NCBI GenBank assembly: GCA_037953625.1
Contig: CM075652.1
Location: 13,350,501 to 13,414,500, forward strand
Origin: Crotalaria pallida
Taxonomy: Eukaryota; Streptophyta; Magnoliopsida; Fabales; Fabaceae
DNA: 64,000 nt
Direction: 5' to 3'
Positions 1-9,989 of the stretch are shown piece after piece. The position numbers and the translations under genes were made by a program. The notes under the pieces are model-generated. The model had not been told where the DNA came from. It made no database searches and was given only the letters and a program-made list of their open reading frames with translations. Numbering within the stretch: the stretch's first letter is position 1; each line of letters starts with the position of its first letter.

Positions 1-622
1 GGTATCCTTCCCTCGCCAAATATAGCAACAGATGTTGCATCTGTGTACACGGGTGTCTCACCTCTTTTTTGTATCGGCCACGAACATTGTATATTTGCTT
101 CATCGTCGTCACATTCCCAGGGTATCGTTCTTGAAGGGTAATCATTATCTTCTTCGGTCTCACACAATTCTTCGTCAAGTCAACAACAAGAGCATGTTGT
201 TCTTCAGTTAGCCTTCCAGGGAATGAATGACCAACCAATGACTCGTATCCCTTATGGTTATGGAAACCACATTTGACCTTTAAATCCCACCTATCATCAG
301 AACGACTCCGCTTTGCATACAATCTGAATGGGCAATTAATTTTCTTACTCCCGGTCTCATATTTAAGGACTACCTTGGTACACTTGTAAACACCACTTTG
401 CTCACACGCAAATACAATCCTTTGCCGCTTACTTTTGCCTAGTCCTAAATCAGATTTCAATACTTTCAAGACAAACCCTAGATTATATCCGACTCCGCGA
501 ACCCAATCAATAAGCTCATCACCATTCTTAAACATTTCTTTCGTGCAAAACGATGTGCTAAAATCGGGAAACTCTGTCTTCGGAACCTTCTCATGCATAG
601 GGTCTTCGACATCTATCACCAT
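1..622 (-). CDS. FAR1/MULE-type protein, N-terminal part (runs off the window)
   Basis: Reading the minus strand from an ATG at 622-620, the frame stays open for 207 codons to the window edge. The N-terminus is acidic (MVIDVEDPMHEKVPKTEF). It is followed by a FAR1/MuDR-type zinc-binding region: a Cys in VFACEQSGVYKC, a second in INCPFRLYAK, then CGFHNHKGYES and the phrase GHSFPGRLTEEQ, which is common in plant MULE transposases and their FAR1/FHY3 relatives. The rest (RYPGNVTTMKQIYN) fits the linker to a MULE transposase core that would lie left of base 1. A splice acceptor (TGCATGCAG, AG at 629-628) precedes the ATG, so the 5' UTR probably contains an intron. It could be an active or domesticated MULE transposase; the missing C-terminus would decide. 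No internal break is seen. Confidence 0.75.
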   Translation of the reverse strand, partial: MVIDVEDPMHEKVPKTEFPDFSTSFCTKEMFKNGDELIDWVRGVGYNLGFVLKVLKSDLGLGKSKRQRIVFACEQSGVYKCTKVVLKYETGSKKINCPFRLYAKRSRSDDRWDLKVKCGFHNHKGYESLVGHSFPGRLTEEQHALVVDLTKNCVRPKKIMITLQERYPGNVTTMKQIYNVRGRYKKEVRHPCTQMQHLLLYLAREGY

Positions 623-627
623 TGTAT

Positions 628-932
628 CTGCATGCAAGGTTAATTTACGTTATTACCAATTCATGCATTTTAAAACATGGATCTGTTACTGTTTCCGCCT
701 ATAACAAGTCGGGAATACATTCGACTCAGGGTTGGCGGATAATTTACCGACTCAGGGTTGGCGGGAGTATTAATGGCAGCCATTACTGCTCCATTAATGG
801 AGTGCCACCATTCACAAGGCAAAAAATACACAGACAAACATATATATTCAATGCAACTATAACCTAACATAACAATGGTATAACCTCCTTCAAATAATAT
901 TATTTAAACCAAAATAAAAGGTTTTCAAATAC
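628..932 (-). other. Probable 5' UTR intron of the FAR1/MULE-type gene
   Basis: On the minus strand a donor (CATTTAAG|GTATTTG, GT at 932-931) and an acceptor (GCATGCAG, AG at 629-628) frame a 305-bp interval just before the ATG. Three of the eight 18-bp repeats described separately lie inside it. Splicing is inferred from site consensus only. Confidence 0.45.
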
Positions 933-1321
933 CTTAAATGAGATATTTTCTTGTGCAAAGTATTCTCAATGTTGCTCCAATGCTTAGCTTTAAGTTTCTT
1001 CACTTGATTTCCTCTTCAAAAACAATACTGAGGGAGCTTTTTTTCTGATTTTTTTTCTCCTCTTAGCGTCAAGTAACTCACTCCCGTAGCTTATGAAAGA
1101 AGAAACGAAAGCTTTGCTTTGTTTTGAAGTCATTGAACGAAGGGGCAGTTTGGGAATTTAACAATTGTTTAAGTTATTCCGCCTCTAACATGTCGGAAGT
1201 TCAATATTACTACCGACTTTAACTAAGCGGAATTATTCCGCCTTAACGTGGTCGGTTCAATTAATCTATCTTTTACCGTCTACTAATAGGCGGAAACATT
1301 ATCCCGCCTTGTATCAGTCGG
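695..1321. repeat. Array of eight 18-bp CCGCC-N8-GTCGG units in both orientations
   Basis: Units at 695-712(+), 721-738(-), 747-764(-), 1179-1196(+), 1213-1230(-), 1238-1255(+), 1276-1293(-) and 1304-1321(+). Each is 18 bp with ends CCGCC and GTCGG (a few single-base departures) around a variable 8-bp core. Five of them alternate in orientation within 143 bp upstream of the gene at 622. Short subterminal repeats of this kind are typical of transposase binding regions at DNA-transposon ends, so this is probably one end of the element encoding the FAR1/MULE-type protein. Confidence 0.7.
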
Positions 1322-1526
1322 TACATTAAGGGCAATTCGGTCACCGCAATGTTCAATGGGGGCCATTGAGCAATGCATGGGGTTCAAAAAGAAAATCTCA
1401 AAAGGAGTGCAGCTAAGTGGCTAACATCGTGAAACAAAATTCACACTAACTACATGTTTGGTATGCGGTTAAAAAAATTAGATTATGATTATTTTATATG
1501 TGGTTATATATAATTTGGTAAGATTA
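1322..1526. other. Non-coding flank
   Basis: No gene is seen. The outer end of the putative DNA transposon should lie here, but its terminal inverted repeat cannot be fixed because the partner end is outside the window. The stretch at 1450-1520 (TGTTTGGTATGCGG...) resembles the ends of plant hAT-like MITEs. Confidence 0.4.
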
Positions 1527-1585
1527 TACTCCATTTGGTTTCATATATATGATATTTTTTAGAAGAAATCTTTGATCCTATATGT

Positions 1586-2118
1586 TGTGGAGGACTCGGC
1601 CTACCTAGCCGAGATCCTCAGAGGCCTCGCTAAAAGCCTCATGGCCCTATAAGAAGCCCTCTGTGTGCTGGGCCGAGCTCAAGGCTCAACGGCCGAACAG
1701 ATACCAGATACGGGCCGACCTCATACTCCTACCCAGGTCCGACTTCCCTGTCCGACACCTTCCAGAATCCGACACCTCCCAGAGTCCGACACCAAGGACA
1801 GGATGACGTGTCTCACCTTATCCACAAGGACAGCTCATCCACTCATAGCTCATTACAGGCTGGCCCTACTTGGGCCTCAAGCAGGCCCATTAGGGCAACC
1901 AGCTCCCCCCTATAAGTAGCTCCGTACTACATGGGGCTCAGGTACGTCCTCTAACCCTAATTATCACCCTCACACACCAGTGATTAGGGTTGCTTCTTGG
2001 CTTTCTTCCTTAGCTACTTGAGGACTCCCACCAAACATCACACAGAAACCCTAGACAGAGGCTCCCTTGAAGGTCTTCTTCCCTAACCTTGGAGGACCTC
2101 ACAGTCTAGGACATCACA
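1586..2118 (+). repeat. Element 1, 5' LTR
   Basis: 533 bp, starting TGTGGAGGACTCGG and ending GGACATCACA. Contains CCCCTATAAGTA (TATA box) at 1908-1918. Directly followed by the primer-binding site. Confidence 0.92.
1911..1918 (+). promoter_or_regulatory. TATA box of element 1 LTR
   Basis: TATAAGTA after a C6 run in the 5' LTR, about 200 bp before the LTR end. The same box is at 9621-9628 in the 3' LTR, where it could drive read-out into the flanking DNA. Confidence 0.6.
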
Positions 2119-2119
2119 T

Positions 2120-2137
2120 TGGCGCCGTCTGTGGGGA
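2120..2137 (+). other. Element 1 primer-binding site
   Basis: TGGCGCCGTCTGTGGGGA begins two bases after the LTR end. This is the usual PBS form of plant gypsy elements of the Tat group. Confidence 0.75.
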
Positions 2138-2167
2138 AAGAAAAACTTCATTCCCAGAAATTCTACC

Positions 2168-4976
2168 ATGTCTGAGACACAGCCAATTCAGAGGAGGAGG
2201 AGGGGGCACCCAAGGAGGGTGCCGTCAACTGAGGACTTGCGTTTTCACCTTGAGGCCAACAGGGCAGCAAGATCCTCACCACCTCCACCGCCACCCCCAC
2301 CTCCTCCCCCCCCACCGCTAAACCCCCTCCACCACAGTTCACCCACATCCACAGTGGACCTTACACCATCCACACCGGAGACACTACAAATCCAACACAG
2401 CAACTGGGAGGAGGCCGGCGCGTGCAACTACGCTCCGAGCTCGGAGAAACCAACACAGAGCAGCACCGCCACCGCGGCGAACGTGCCCACTCTGTCAGCA
2501 CCACACGCCGTTCCCACTCACGACAATCTACGCTCTCTCGAGATGCAGAACTTTTATCCTTGATGAGACAACAGATGAGAATTGTGGAACAACAAGGTAA
2601 AGCTATTGCAGATCTCCAACAAGTTACTATGCAGCGTTTAACTGAACGAGCTGTTGTCAAGCTCCAGCCCCAAATGAATTCCCCCCACCACCACCTCTTC
2701 CACCGCCACAACCTCCGTCAACTCCACAAACCTTTGCAACACCACACACAACCATCACACAACTTACACCACTCCCTGACCAGCAACAACTTGATTCGGA
2801 TGATTCCCACCCTGGGCATCCTTTTACACCAGCCGTCATGGCTTATGAACCACCACCTGGGTACCTCGGACCAAGCAACATTCCCAGATATAATGGCCTC
2901 ACAGACCCTCAGGAGCATGTCCTTTCTTATGAGGGAGCTGTGAACTTTCATGGTGGAGGAGATCGGCTCAAGTGTTGAGCTTTCTCTATGACCCTCCAGG
3001 CCCCAGTCCTCCTGTGGTACTCAACACTACCCAAGAATTCTGTCAACAACTGGGCAGAAATGAAGCGAGTCTTTCTTAACAGGTACACTGCTAGCTGTGT
3101 GCAACCCAGATCAGACCACACGCTAGCAACAGTGAGGCAAAAACCAGAGGAATCCTTACGTGCATACCTGCACAGGTTTCACAGCGAATCCAACTCAGTC
3201 CCCAATCTATCTCCCAAGGTGGCCGTCCTCCTCCTCACCCAAGGCCTGGCCGAGGGAGGATTCAAAGACTCTTTAATCGGGAAGCCGCCGAGAGATATGG
3301 CCGAGCTTAGGCAGAGATCTAACAAATACATCAACCTCAAAGAATTCAACAAAGGACAATCAAGTAGGATGGAAAACGCTCAAGCCGCTTCGCAAAGTAC
3401 CCTCCCCCGAGGTCGTCCTCGCGGCAACAGGGATGAGAGAGGAGGAAAAGCAGACCAGGGAGACCGAGGTCGCTCTCACGTTGGCCAACAAGATGACCGC
3501 CAACGTCCGTACATCACTAAGTATGATTCTTACACCCCCCTGACGGTCCCGAGGTCTCAAGTCTGGAGAGAGACCATGCAGACCGAACTCAGGAGCGTAC
3601 CTCGGCCTCCTTTTCTCAGAAATCAAAACAATATCAGGGACAAATCTAAATACTGCAACTTCCACGACGGGTATGGCCACCATACCGATCAGTGCACCTG
3701 GCTCCGGGTTGTTATTGAGGATATGGTGAGAAGGGGCAAATTGCAGCAGTATGTGCGTGAAGAGGTGGAAAGACGAGGTCGAAGAAGGTCTCGCAGCCCA
3801 GACAACGATAAAGGGAAAGCCAAAGCCGACCCGTCCCCAGAAAAGAAAGAAGAAGAACCACAGCGAGTAAACATGGTCGTGGTACAAGATCTGGACAAGT
3901 CACCGGAAAACTTCCGAGTTGAAACTATCTCGGGAGGTTTTGCCGGTGGCAGAGAAAAGAGGGCAGAAAGGAAAAGGTACGTCAACCAAGTTCTCGCTGT
4001 CCACCACAAACCCGTTGGTAAAAAACCATCTAGGAACATTCCTATCATTTTTTCTGACCAAGACATGGAAGACGTCATCCCAGATCACAATGATCCAATG
4101 GTGATAACGGCGTTGATCGGCAATTTCGAAGTCGCCCGAGTTTTCATCGACCAAGGAAGCTCGGCCGACATTCTTTTTCTTCATACATTTCAAGCGCTGA
4201 AACTGAGGACAGCCGACCTCGTGCAATTTGAAGGTAATCTCATCAGCTTCACAGGGGAGGCAATTCGCCCCCTAGGAGCCATTCACCTCCCGGTAACCTT
4301 AGGCAAGCAACCTTCGGCCCGAACGGAGATCATCAAGTTTTTAGTTGTTGATTATGAGTCCCCATACAATGTGATACTGGGACGAACCTGCCTGCAAGCC
4401 TTTGGGGCAGTAGTTTCAACGGTACACTTAGCAATGAAATTCGTCGGCTCTGACGACAAGGTCGTCACGATCAAAACCGACCAGGTGAAAGCCCGACTCT
4501 GCTACAACGTGAGTCTACGGGAAGTAAAGAAGAAACAGAAAGAGCTCACTGACCCGACATTGACTAAGGGGAGAGTCCTATTGGCAGACCTTCGGGTCAA
4601 ACGAGATGTTTTCAGGTCTTCCCCTCACGGGAAAGGGTTGGCAGCTCCCATCGATTCTTCTGACCTTGATAAAGCTGTCAAAGATATAGTCAAGGAAAAT
4701 CTCTCTTTTCTTCCGATTCTCTCCAGCCCTCCACGGGGGGAGAATCTTTTCATTTGTTCAACTGTCAGTGAGTCCGCCCTCCGCTCAACACGGATCCGGA
4801 ACGAGGGCCAAAGCAAGTACCCCATTCACTCCTTAGGCCGAGCTCCCCAAAGTCCCGAGCTCTGGTCTTTCAAGATCAAAAAATCTGCATTTCGCAGTAC
4901 TGCCAACAATTTCCTAGGCATCTCTCATCGGTTCTCCTCGGCCGAGCTCTACCAGGCCGAGAAAAGGATCTCCTGA
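2168..4976 (+). pseudogene. Element 1 gag-protease polyprotein, broken by two frameshifts and a stop
   Basis: It starts at the ATG at 2168 (MSETQPIQRR). An N-terminal proline-rich stretch is followed by a coiled-coil-like segment (DAELLSLMRQQMRIVEQQGK), the gag core (LLWYSTLPKNSVNNWAEMKR, then FLNRYT and RPRGNRDE), a zinc-knuckle-like CNFHDGYGHHTDQC at about 3655-3700, and a retropepsin domain with VFIDQGSSADIL at about 4140-4170 and NVILGRTCL further on. The frame changes near the C8 run at 2306-2313 and again near the C6 run at 2681-2686, and an in-frame TGA lies at 2976-2978; from 2979 to 4976 it is open. The protease active site reads DQG rather than the usual DTG or DSG. No RT follows. 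As it stands it cannot make a full Gag, unless the homopolymer shifts are sequencing errors. Confidence 0.85.
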
Positions 4977-6054
4977 AAATGTACTTGGGATCAAGAGGGC
5001 CCCAACAGAGGCGTCTCAGAAACATACTCTGGGGAACCGAGCTCACGAATTCCCAGAACTCTGCAACACTGAGAACCTATTCCAATTAGGTTTACCTCAG
5101 CAATCACCAGCATCTTCAGCCAAAGCTTAAATTTAAGTTTCATTTTAGTTCATGTCCATGTTTTTACATCTACCAGTCATGTTCTACTCATGTTCTACTC
5201 CATTGTGATATACTCACTTTATTTCCATGAAAGGCAATGTACTCACCTCTATGATTAATGAAAAAGTACAAACTTGCCTATACTAAAGTGCCACAGTTTT
5301 ATATATGTACGTACTAGCTTCTCATTTAGCACTAGCCACCTAAATGTTGCATGGCGCTATGCACAGCCAACGTCTTGTAAAGGAGATCGGCTCATATGCA
5401 CAGTGTACAAGGGACACCCGATAAAGAACAGCTTGCTGTGAAATGTTTCCACATAGCTTCACTCAGCAACCTCTTTCACATCGGGGACGAGGACACCCAC
5501 CTCGGCTAAGGTGGATGGATCCGAGATCCCCACCGTATGCGCTTATATACAGTACCTTTATTCAAAGGAAAACTTATAAGATTACTGCACTCATTGAGTC
5601 GTCCGAGCTTATCCGAGTTATTTATACCAGATCGTAAACACCAGTGTTTTTAGCACACGTTTTTCAGGTCCGATCAAATCTAAATACAACAAGTTTGTAA
5701 AGAACTTGTATTTTCAAAAACTGTTACTTGGTCATCTAAATAAAATGCAACAAGCCTAAAACACTTGCATTATTTTGGTGACTTCATAACTGATCCCAGT
5801 ACGGATCCGAGGTCTAACGAATAAACTCGCAACGAGTTAGTAAAATAAAGCTCGCGTTTATGCAACAAGAAAAATCTTGCATAACTCTGACCTCAGACAC
5901 CTTTTGTATGCAACAAGTGAAAATAAAAACTTGCATCAAAATAACATGCAAAAGTTAAAGCTAGAAAAAACTTGCATAAAAATAAAATGTTATACAAAGG
6001 TAGCAAAGTACAAAGACATCTTATACAAAATCCAAGCGGCCCAGCATAAGGGAC
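4977..6054. other. Element 1 internal spacer without genes
   Basis: No credible ORF on either strand, and no polymerase fragment. From 5690 to 6000 the motif ATGCAA/TTGCAT with AACAAG/CTTGTA recurs many times in both senses. On the minus strand this would be the 3' UTR of the antisense gene. Confidence 0.6.
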
Positions 6055-7891
6055 TTATGCTGCTTCATCTTCCACATCGGAAAGGACAACCGAGCTCGGG
6101 TTGAACTCCTCATCCATTTTCTCCACCAGGGGGTTGGGAAGATTCTCCTCAGGTTGGTCGAGGTCAACCTCGGCCCCATCCTTATCATAGTCTACGATCT
6201 TCCCATTTTCCACCCCGAACCCAGCAGAGGCGCCAACAACCCGAATTCGGAGCCCTTGGTTTAGGTGAAGGATCTGCTCTACGGCACCAACAAAAAATTT
6301 TCTCCCCGCCCTCTCGAAATTGAAATCTGCCTCGGATGCCGCTACCTTGTGCTTAAGAGCTTGAGCAGCCCTTCTTTTCAGCAAGGTCCTCACCTTCTCC
6401 ACCTCGGCCAGGCCTTCCTGCCGACCAGCTTCCTTAGCATCTTCCTTCACTTCGGCCAGGGCCTCCTCATGACTTTTCAGAAGCTCCTCCACCTGCCGGC
6501 GATGCTTCTCTTCCAACTCGACCAGCTTTTGCTCGGCAGAGTTTTTACTAGCCTTCAGCTCAGCCACTTCGGCCGCCATGTCAGTTCGGGCCTTCTTCTT
6601 GGCAGGCGGCACGCCCTCCGCCACATCATCAGCAACTTCGGCCAACACATTGAAAATATTTGTTGACCTCTTCAAGTGATAGGCTAACCCCTCGGCCATC
6701 TTCTTCCATTCGGCCTCCGACATCTTTATGAGGGAATCTTTGACCGAGACTTTAGCAGCGGTGGTCACCGGCCTAGGGAGGACGTCAATCCCCCTCCTCG
6801 AGCTATCCGAAGAAGGAGGGGTACCGGCTACATTAGTAAGCTCGGTACTTGGAGTCGGAGATTGAGGAGGAGGAGGGGCAATGATCACCGCAGGTGGGGT
6901 AGGGTGTGCAGGAGCGGAGTCGGTTGAGGTCGTATCATTGGAGATATTCTCAGGCCTCTTTCTTTTGCGGGCCTCCAACGCAGCTTTCATTGCCTTGGAC
7001 GACATGTCCGACCAATAATCTTCTGCAAAAAAAAATGTGTCAGTAAGAAGTTGAAAGAAAATTATAAGGATAAGAGCAAAGTTAACTACCAATTCTGGCC
7101 AAGACTTCGTCGTCAGAACACTTCATAAAAACTCCAATGTCAAGCTGGAACTTCCGAGCTTGGTATTCGGTTTGGAAATGGTGGGCGGTGACGGCCTCAT
7201 CGGCGTCAAGAGTCGCGCCCGACCACCTTTGGGGGGTGCCAAGGTGGCGATTGAAGAACTCCGGGGTCCACTCCAAGGGAAACCTCGGACCTGTCTCTTC
7301 CCGGAACCAAGGTCGACCAGCGCCCACGTACTTGTACTTAAAAAACCTGGGCTTAAAATTCTTCCAAGAATCCGTAAACATTCCGAATAATCCGCAACGA
7401 GCTCGGGCTTTGGCCGATACCCAAAGTCGACCAGAAACCCCGTCTTTATTACTGATGAACGGGTTGTACATCCACAGAAAGAGCCGAACTATGCATACTA
7501 ACCTTCTAGCCCCGCAATACTTCTGAATCGCCCGAAGGAATGATCAAGTGTTCGGATGAAGTTGTGAAGGGGCCAGACCAAGCTCATTCAGAACTCTCAT
7601 CTCCAGGTCGGTAAAAGGCAAGTAACGAATCAAATCGGCATAAAAAAAGAACGAGTTGTTATCGGTTCGGGTGCATATTCGATCATTTGCCGAACAGGGG
7701 AGTACTTCGTAAGAAGTCCCGGTGGCGTCCACGGGGCAAGGCAGGACGGCTCTCTTTACCCTGGCAAGCTTGTCCTCGGAGCAAAAGCTGGACTGGACTC
7801 CTTTGGGCTCCACGTCGACCCACTTATACTGATCGGCGTCGAAAGGCGCAGGATAAAGCTCAGGTCGACTGACGCACTTTCTGGGCGGCAT
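6055..7891 (-). pseudogene. Antisense gene of element 1: putative gypsy-type transposon domain plus coiled coil
   Basis: Start ATG at 7891-7889 (MPPRKCVSRPELYPAPFD). Exon 1 runs to 7090 and contains the plant 'putative gypsy type transposon' signature (LNELGLAPSQLHPNT, then LFLWMYNPFIS and WKNFKPRFFKY). A clear intron follows: donor ATTG|GTAGTT (GT at 7089-7088), acceptor TTTTTGCAG (AG at 7024-7023). Exon 2 (7022-6055) encodes a basic, nuclear-signal-like EARKRKRPEN, a proline-rich part, a long coiled coil (about 6600-6330) and an acidic tail. Splicing keeps one frame of 590 codons, broken only by an in-frame TGA at 7546-7544 within exon 1, where family members normally have tryptophan. Its role is unknown; antisense ORFs of this type are known in Tat-lineage elements. 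Confidence 0.8.
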
Positions 7892-7935
7892 GGTACCTAT
7901 GGAAGAACAGGGGAGCTCGGTGTTAGTCTTACGGG

Positions 7936-8337
7936 TTACGAAAAATAACCCCCCAGAAAACCCCCTCGAAGTTGTTCCGAGGGGCGAGCATCTCCCCTCT
8001 TCCACAGGAACCCCCCGTTCATACACTCTCTCTCTCTCTCCATCTCCTCGAAATCGGCACGCTCTCTACCGTCGACAAACTCGGCCCAGGCGTACTGCCG
8101 TATCCACTCTCTCTTCTCCTCCCAATACCGAGGATAGATGACCTCAACGGGATCAACCTCCAGAACCCGTCTCTCATATTTTCGCCTATATTCCCTTTGG
8201 CGACGGAGCGCCTCGTCTACCTCCGCGGAGGAACAGGACGAGGAGGAAGAGCCGTCCTCCTCACCACTACTGCTTGATGACAGGGAAACTACCCCAGCCC
8301 ATTTCCTGAACCAATCCCTACTCATACTGAACCACAA
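7936..8337 (-). CDS. Upstream antisense ORF of element 1 (possible first exon)
   Basis: 133 codons from an ATG at 8337: a serine/acid run (SSSSSGEEDGSSSSS) then an Arg/Glu-rich part (RRQREYRRKYERRVLEVDP). It is in a different frame from the gene starting at 7891 and ends 45 bp before it. It could be a separate small protein or a 5' exon, but no convincing donor of adequate intron length links the two: the only GTAAGA-to-CATAG pair would give an intron of about 40 bp, too short for plants. Unrecognised family. Confidence 0.4.
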   Translation of the reverse strand: MWFSMSRDWFRKWAGVVSLSSSSSGEEDGSSSSSCSSAEVDEALRRQREYRRKYERRVLEVDPVEVIYPRYWEEKREWIRQYAWAEFVDGRERADFEEMERERECMNGGFLWKRGDARPSEQLRGGFLGGYFS

Positions 8338-9150
8338 CCCACTCCTTTAAACTTTCTGAAAAATAAAAACAAAAGACATGCATTACAAACCCTCCAAAAA
8401 ATCCTAAAACACCCCAAACCCAGAAACACCAATAATCCCCAACTTCATTCACCAAACAAAAAACCTCAAAACCCATGGAGAAAACCCCATTCCCATAGAA
8501 AACGAAAGATACTAATCCCTCCCATGTAAACTGCAAAACAGTAAGGAGAAAAGAAAAGGAAAGAAGAAGAAAAAGCAGGAAAGAGCCAAATACCTTAAAG
8601 AGTATAAACTTGAGGGACAAACTTGAGGTGCGATAGGGCTTGCAAGCGATTCTCCACTGCAAAGGAAGACAAATAGATACGAATTCCAGAAGCGGTCTCG
8701 AAGGAAGAAAGAAGGAGAATCTGGTTGAGAGATACAGGGTTTCGTGGGAGAGAGAAGGTGCAACTGGTACTGAAAGAGAAGGGAACGGTTTCGAAGAGGG
8801 AGTGTCTGTAAGAGAGAGAAAGAGGAACAGTTTTGCCAAAGAGGGGGAAGGGAAACCGTTTTTCCCTCGTTTTCGAAATATGGGCCTGGCCCTAGAGGCC
8901 CAATCCAGCATGCAGCCACACATACCGGGATACGTGGCGCATAATAGCTGGAATCACTCACCTCGAGCAACTTCGCAGTAATGGCGACGCTTCGTTAGGT
9001 GCGATTTCTGACACGTGTCAGTCCTGGAGAATGCAAGCGTCACTTCGGAGCAGGTGAAAGGACAACTTTCAAACCTGCCTTGTCATAATGAAAGGACGTC
9101 AGAAACAGCTGGATCCAGCTATCGGCAACTCATCTTCCGAACTTCCTAGA
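8338..9150. other. Presumed promoter and leader of the antisense gene
   Basis: No convincing gene. On the minus strand this is upstream of the antisense ORFs. It is rich in purine stretches (8520-8860) and contains an ATACGTGGCG box near 8930. ORFs seen here look like chance frames in biased sequence. Confidence 0.4.
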
Positions 9151-9309
9151 ACCTCGGAACAAGGCTCAGATAGCCTTGACCGAGCTGGGGGGCTTATGAG
9201 GTGGACTCGGCTCTTATGTGGTGGACTTGGGAAAAGGACCTAAACCAAGACCTCGGAACAAGGCTCAGATAGCCTTGACTGAGCTGGGGGGCTTATGTGG
9301 TGGACTCGG
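9151..9309 (+). repeat. Duplicated polypurine tract and LTR start of element 1
   Basis: A 60-bp block (CCTCGGAACAAGGCTCAGAT ... GAGCTGGGGGGCTTATG) occurs at 9151-9210 and again at 9250-9309, 99 bp apart. Each copy holds the purine tract GGGGGG and LTR-start-like text (GGTGGACTCGG). A third LTR-start-like string (TTATGTGGTGGACTTGG) lies between them at 9213-9229. Only the second copy abuts the true LTR. Confidence 0.8.
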
Positions 9310-9828
9310 CCTACCTAGCCGAGATCCTCAGAGGCCTCGCTAAAAGCCTCATGGCCCTATAAGAAGCCCTCTGTGTGCTGGGCCGAGCTCAAGGCTCAAC
9401 GGCCGAACAGATACCAGATACGGGCCGACCTCATACTCCTACCCAGGTCCGACTTCCCTGTCCGAAACCTTCCAGAATCCGACACCTCCCAGAGTCCGAC
9501 ACCAAGGACAGGATGACGTGTCTCACCTTATCCACAAGGACAGCTCATCCACTCATAGCTCATTACAGGCTAGCCCTACTTGGGCCTCAAGCAGGCCCAT
9601 TAGGGCAACCAGCTCCCCCCTATAAGTAGCTCCGTACTACATGGGGCTCAGGTACGTCCTCTAACCCTAATTATCACCCTCACACACCAGTGATTAGGGT
9701 TGCTTCTTGGCTTTCTTCCTTAGCTACTTGAGGACTCCCACCAAACATCACACAGAAACCCTAGACAGAGGCTCCCTTGAAGGTCTTCTTCCCTAACCTT
9801 GGAGGACCTCACAGTCTAGGACATCACA
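9296..9828 (+). repeat. Element 1, 3' LTR
   Basis: 533 bp, starting TGTGGTGGACTCGG, ending GGACATCACA, then the target duplication TATGT. Nearly identical to the 5' LTR; I see a T for A near the start, an A for C in the CCGA-ACCTTCC stretch and an A for G in CAGGCT-GCCC. Confidence 0.92.
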
Positions 9829-9989
9829 TATGTAAGACATTTTATATTTTTTTAGGAAACATATATATTTTTTTTTTACTAAAACTACCCCTAATAAAAG
9901 TTATTACACCATCCCAATTCCCCACCTCATATATACATTACCCAAGAAAGTGATGCACTTCACCACACTAACTATAAGAATTGTAATCG

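Larger units (their letters stand above)
1586..9828 (+). mobile_element. Element 1: young non-autonomous gypsy-type LTR element (TR-GAG-like)
   Basis: A complete 8243-bp insertion with 533-bp LTRs (1586-2118 and 9296-9828), LTR ends TG...CA, a PBS at 2120, a purine-rich tract at 9284-9292, and a 5-bp target duplication TATGT (1581-1585 and 9829-9833). Inside, in order: gag-protease on the plus strand, about 1.1 kb without genes, then a spliced gene on the minus strand. I find no reverse transcriptase, RNase H or integrase, so it must be mobilised in trans. I noticed only about three base differences between the LTRs, implying a recent insertion. The protease motif and antisense gene place it near the Tat lineage (Grande- and RIRE2-like elements). 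Confidence 0.9.

Noticed and set aside
3360..4226. Antisense frames under the element 1 gag-protease
   Set aside because: They mirror the coding strand of a real gag-protease and show no family motif.
8318..8970. Long minus-strand frames upstream of the antisense gene
   Set aside because: Phe/Leu/Ser-rich translations of purine-rich DNA, with no motif; probably leader or promoter.
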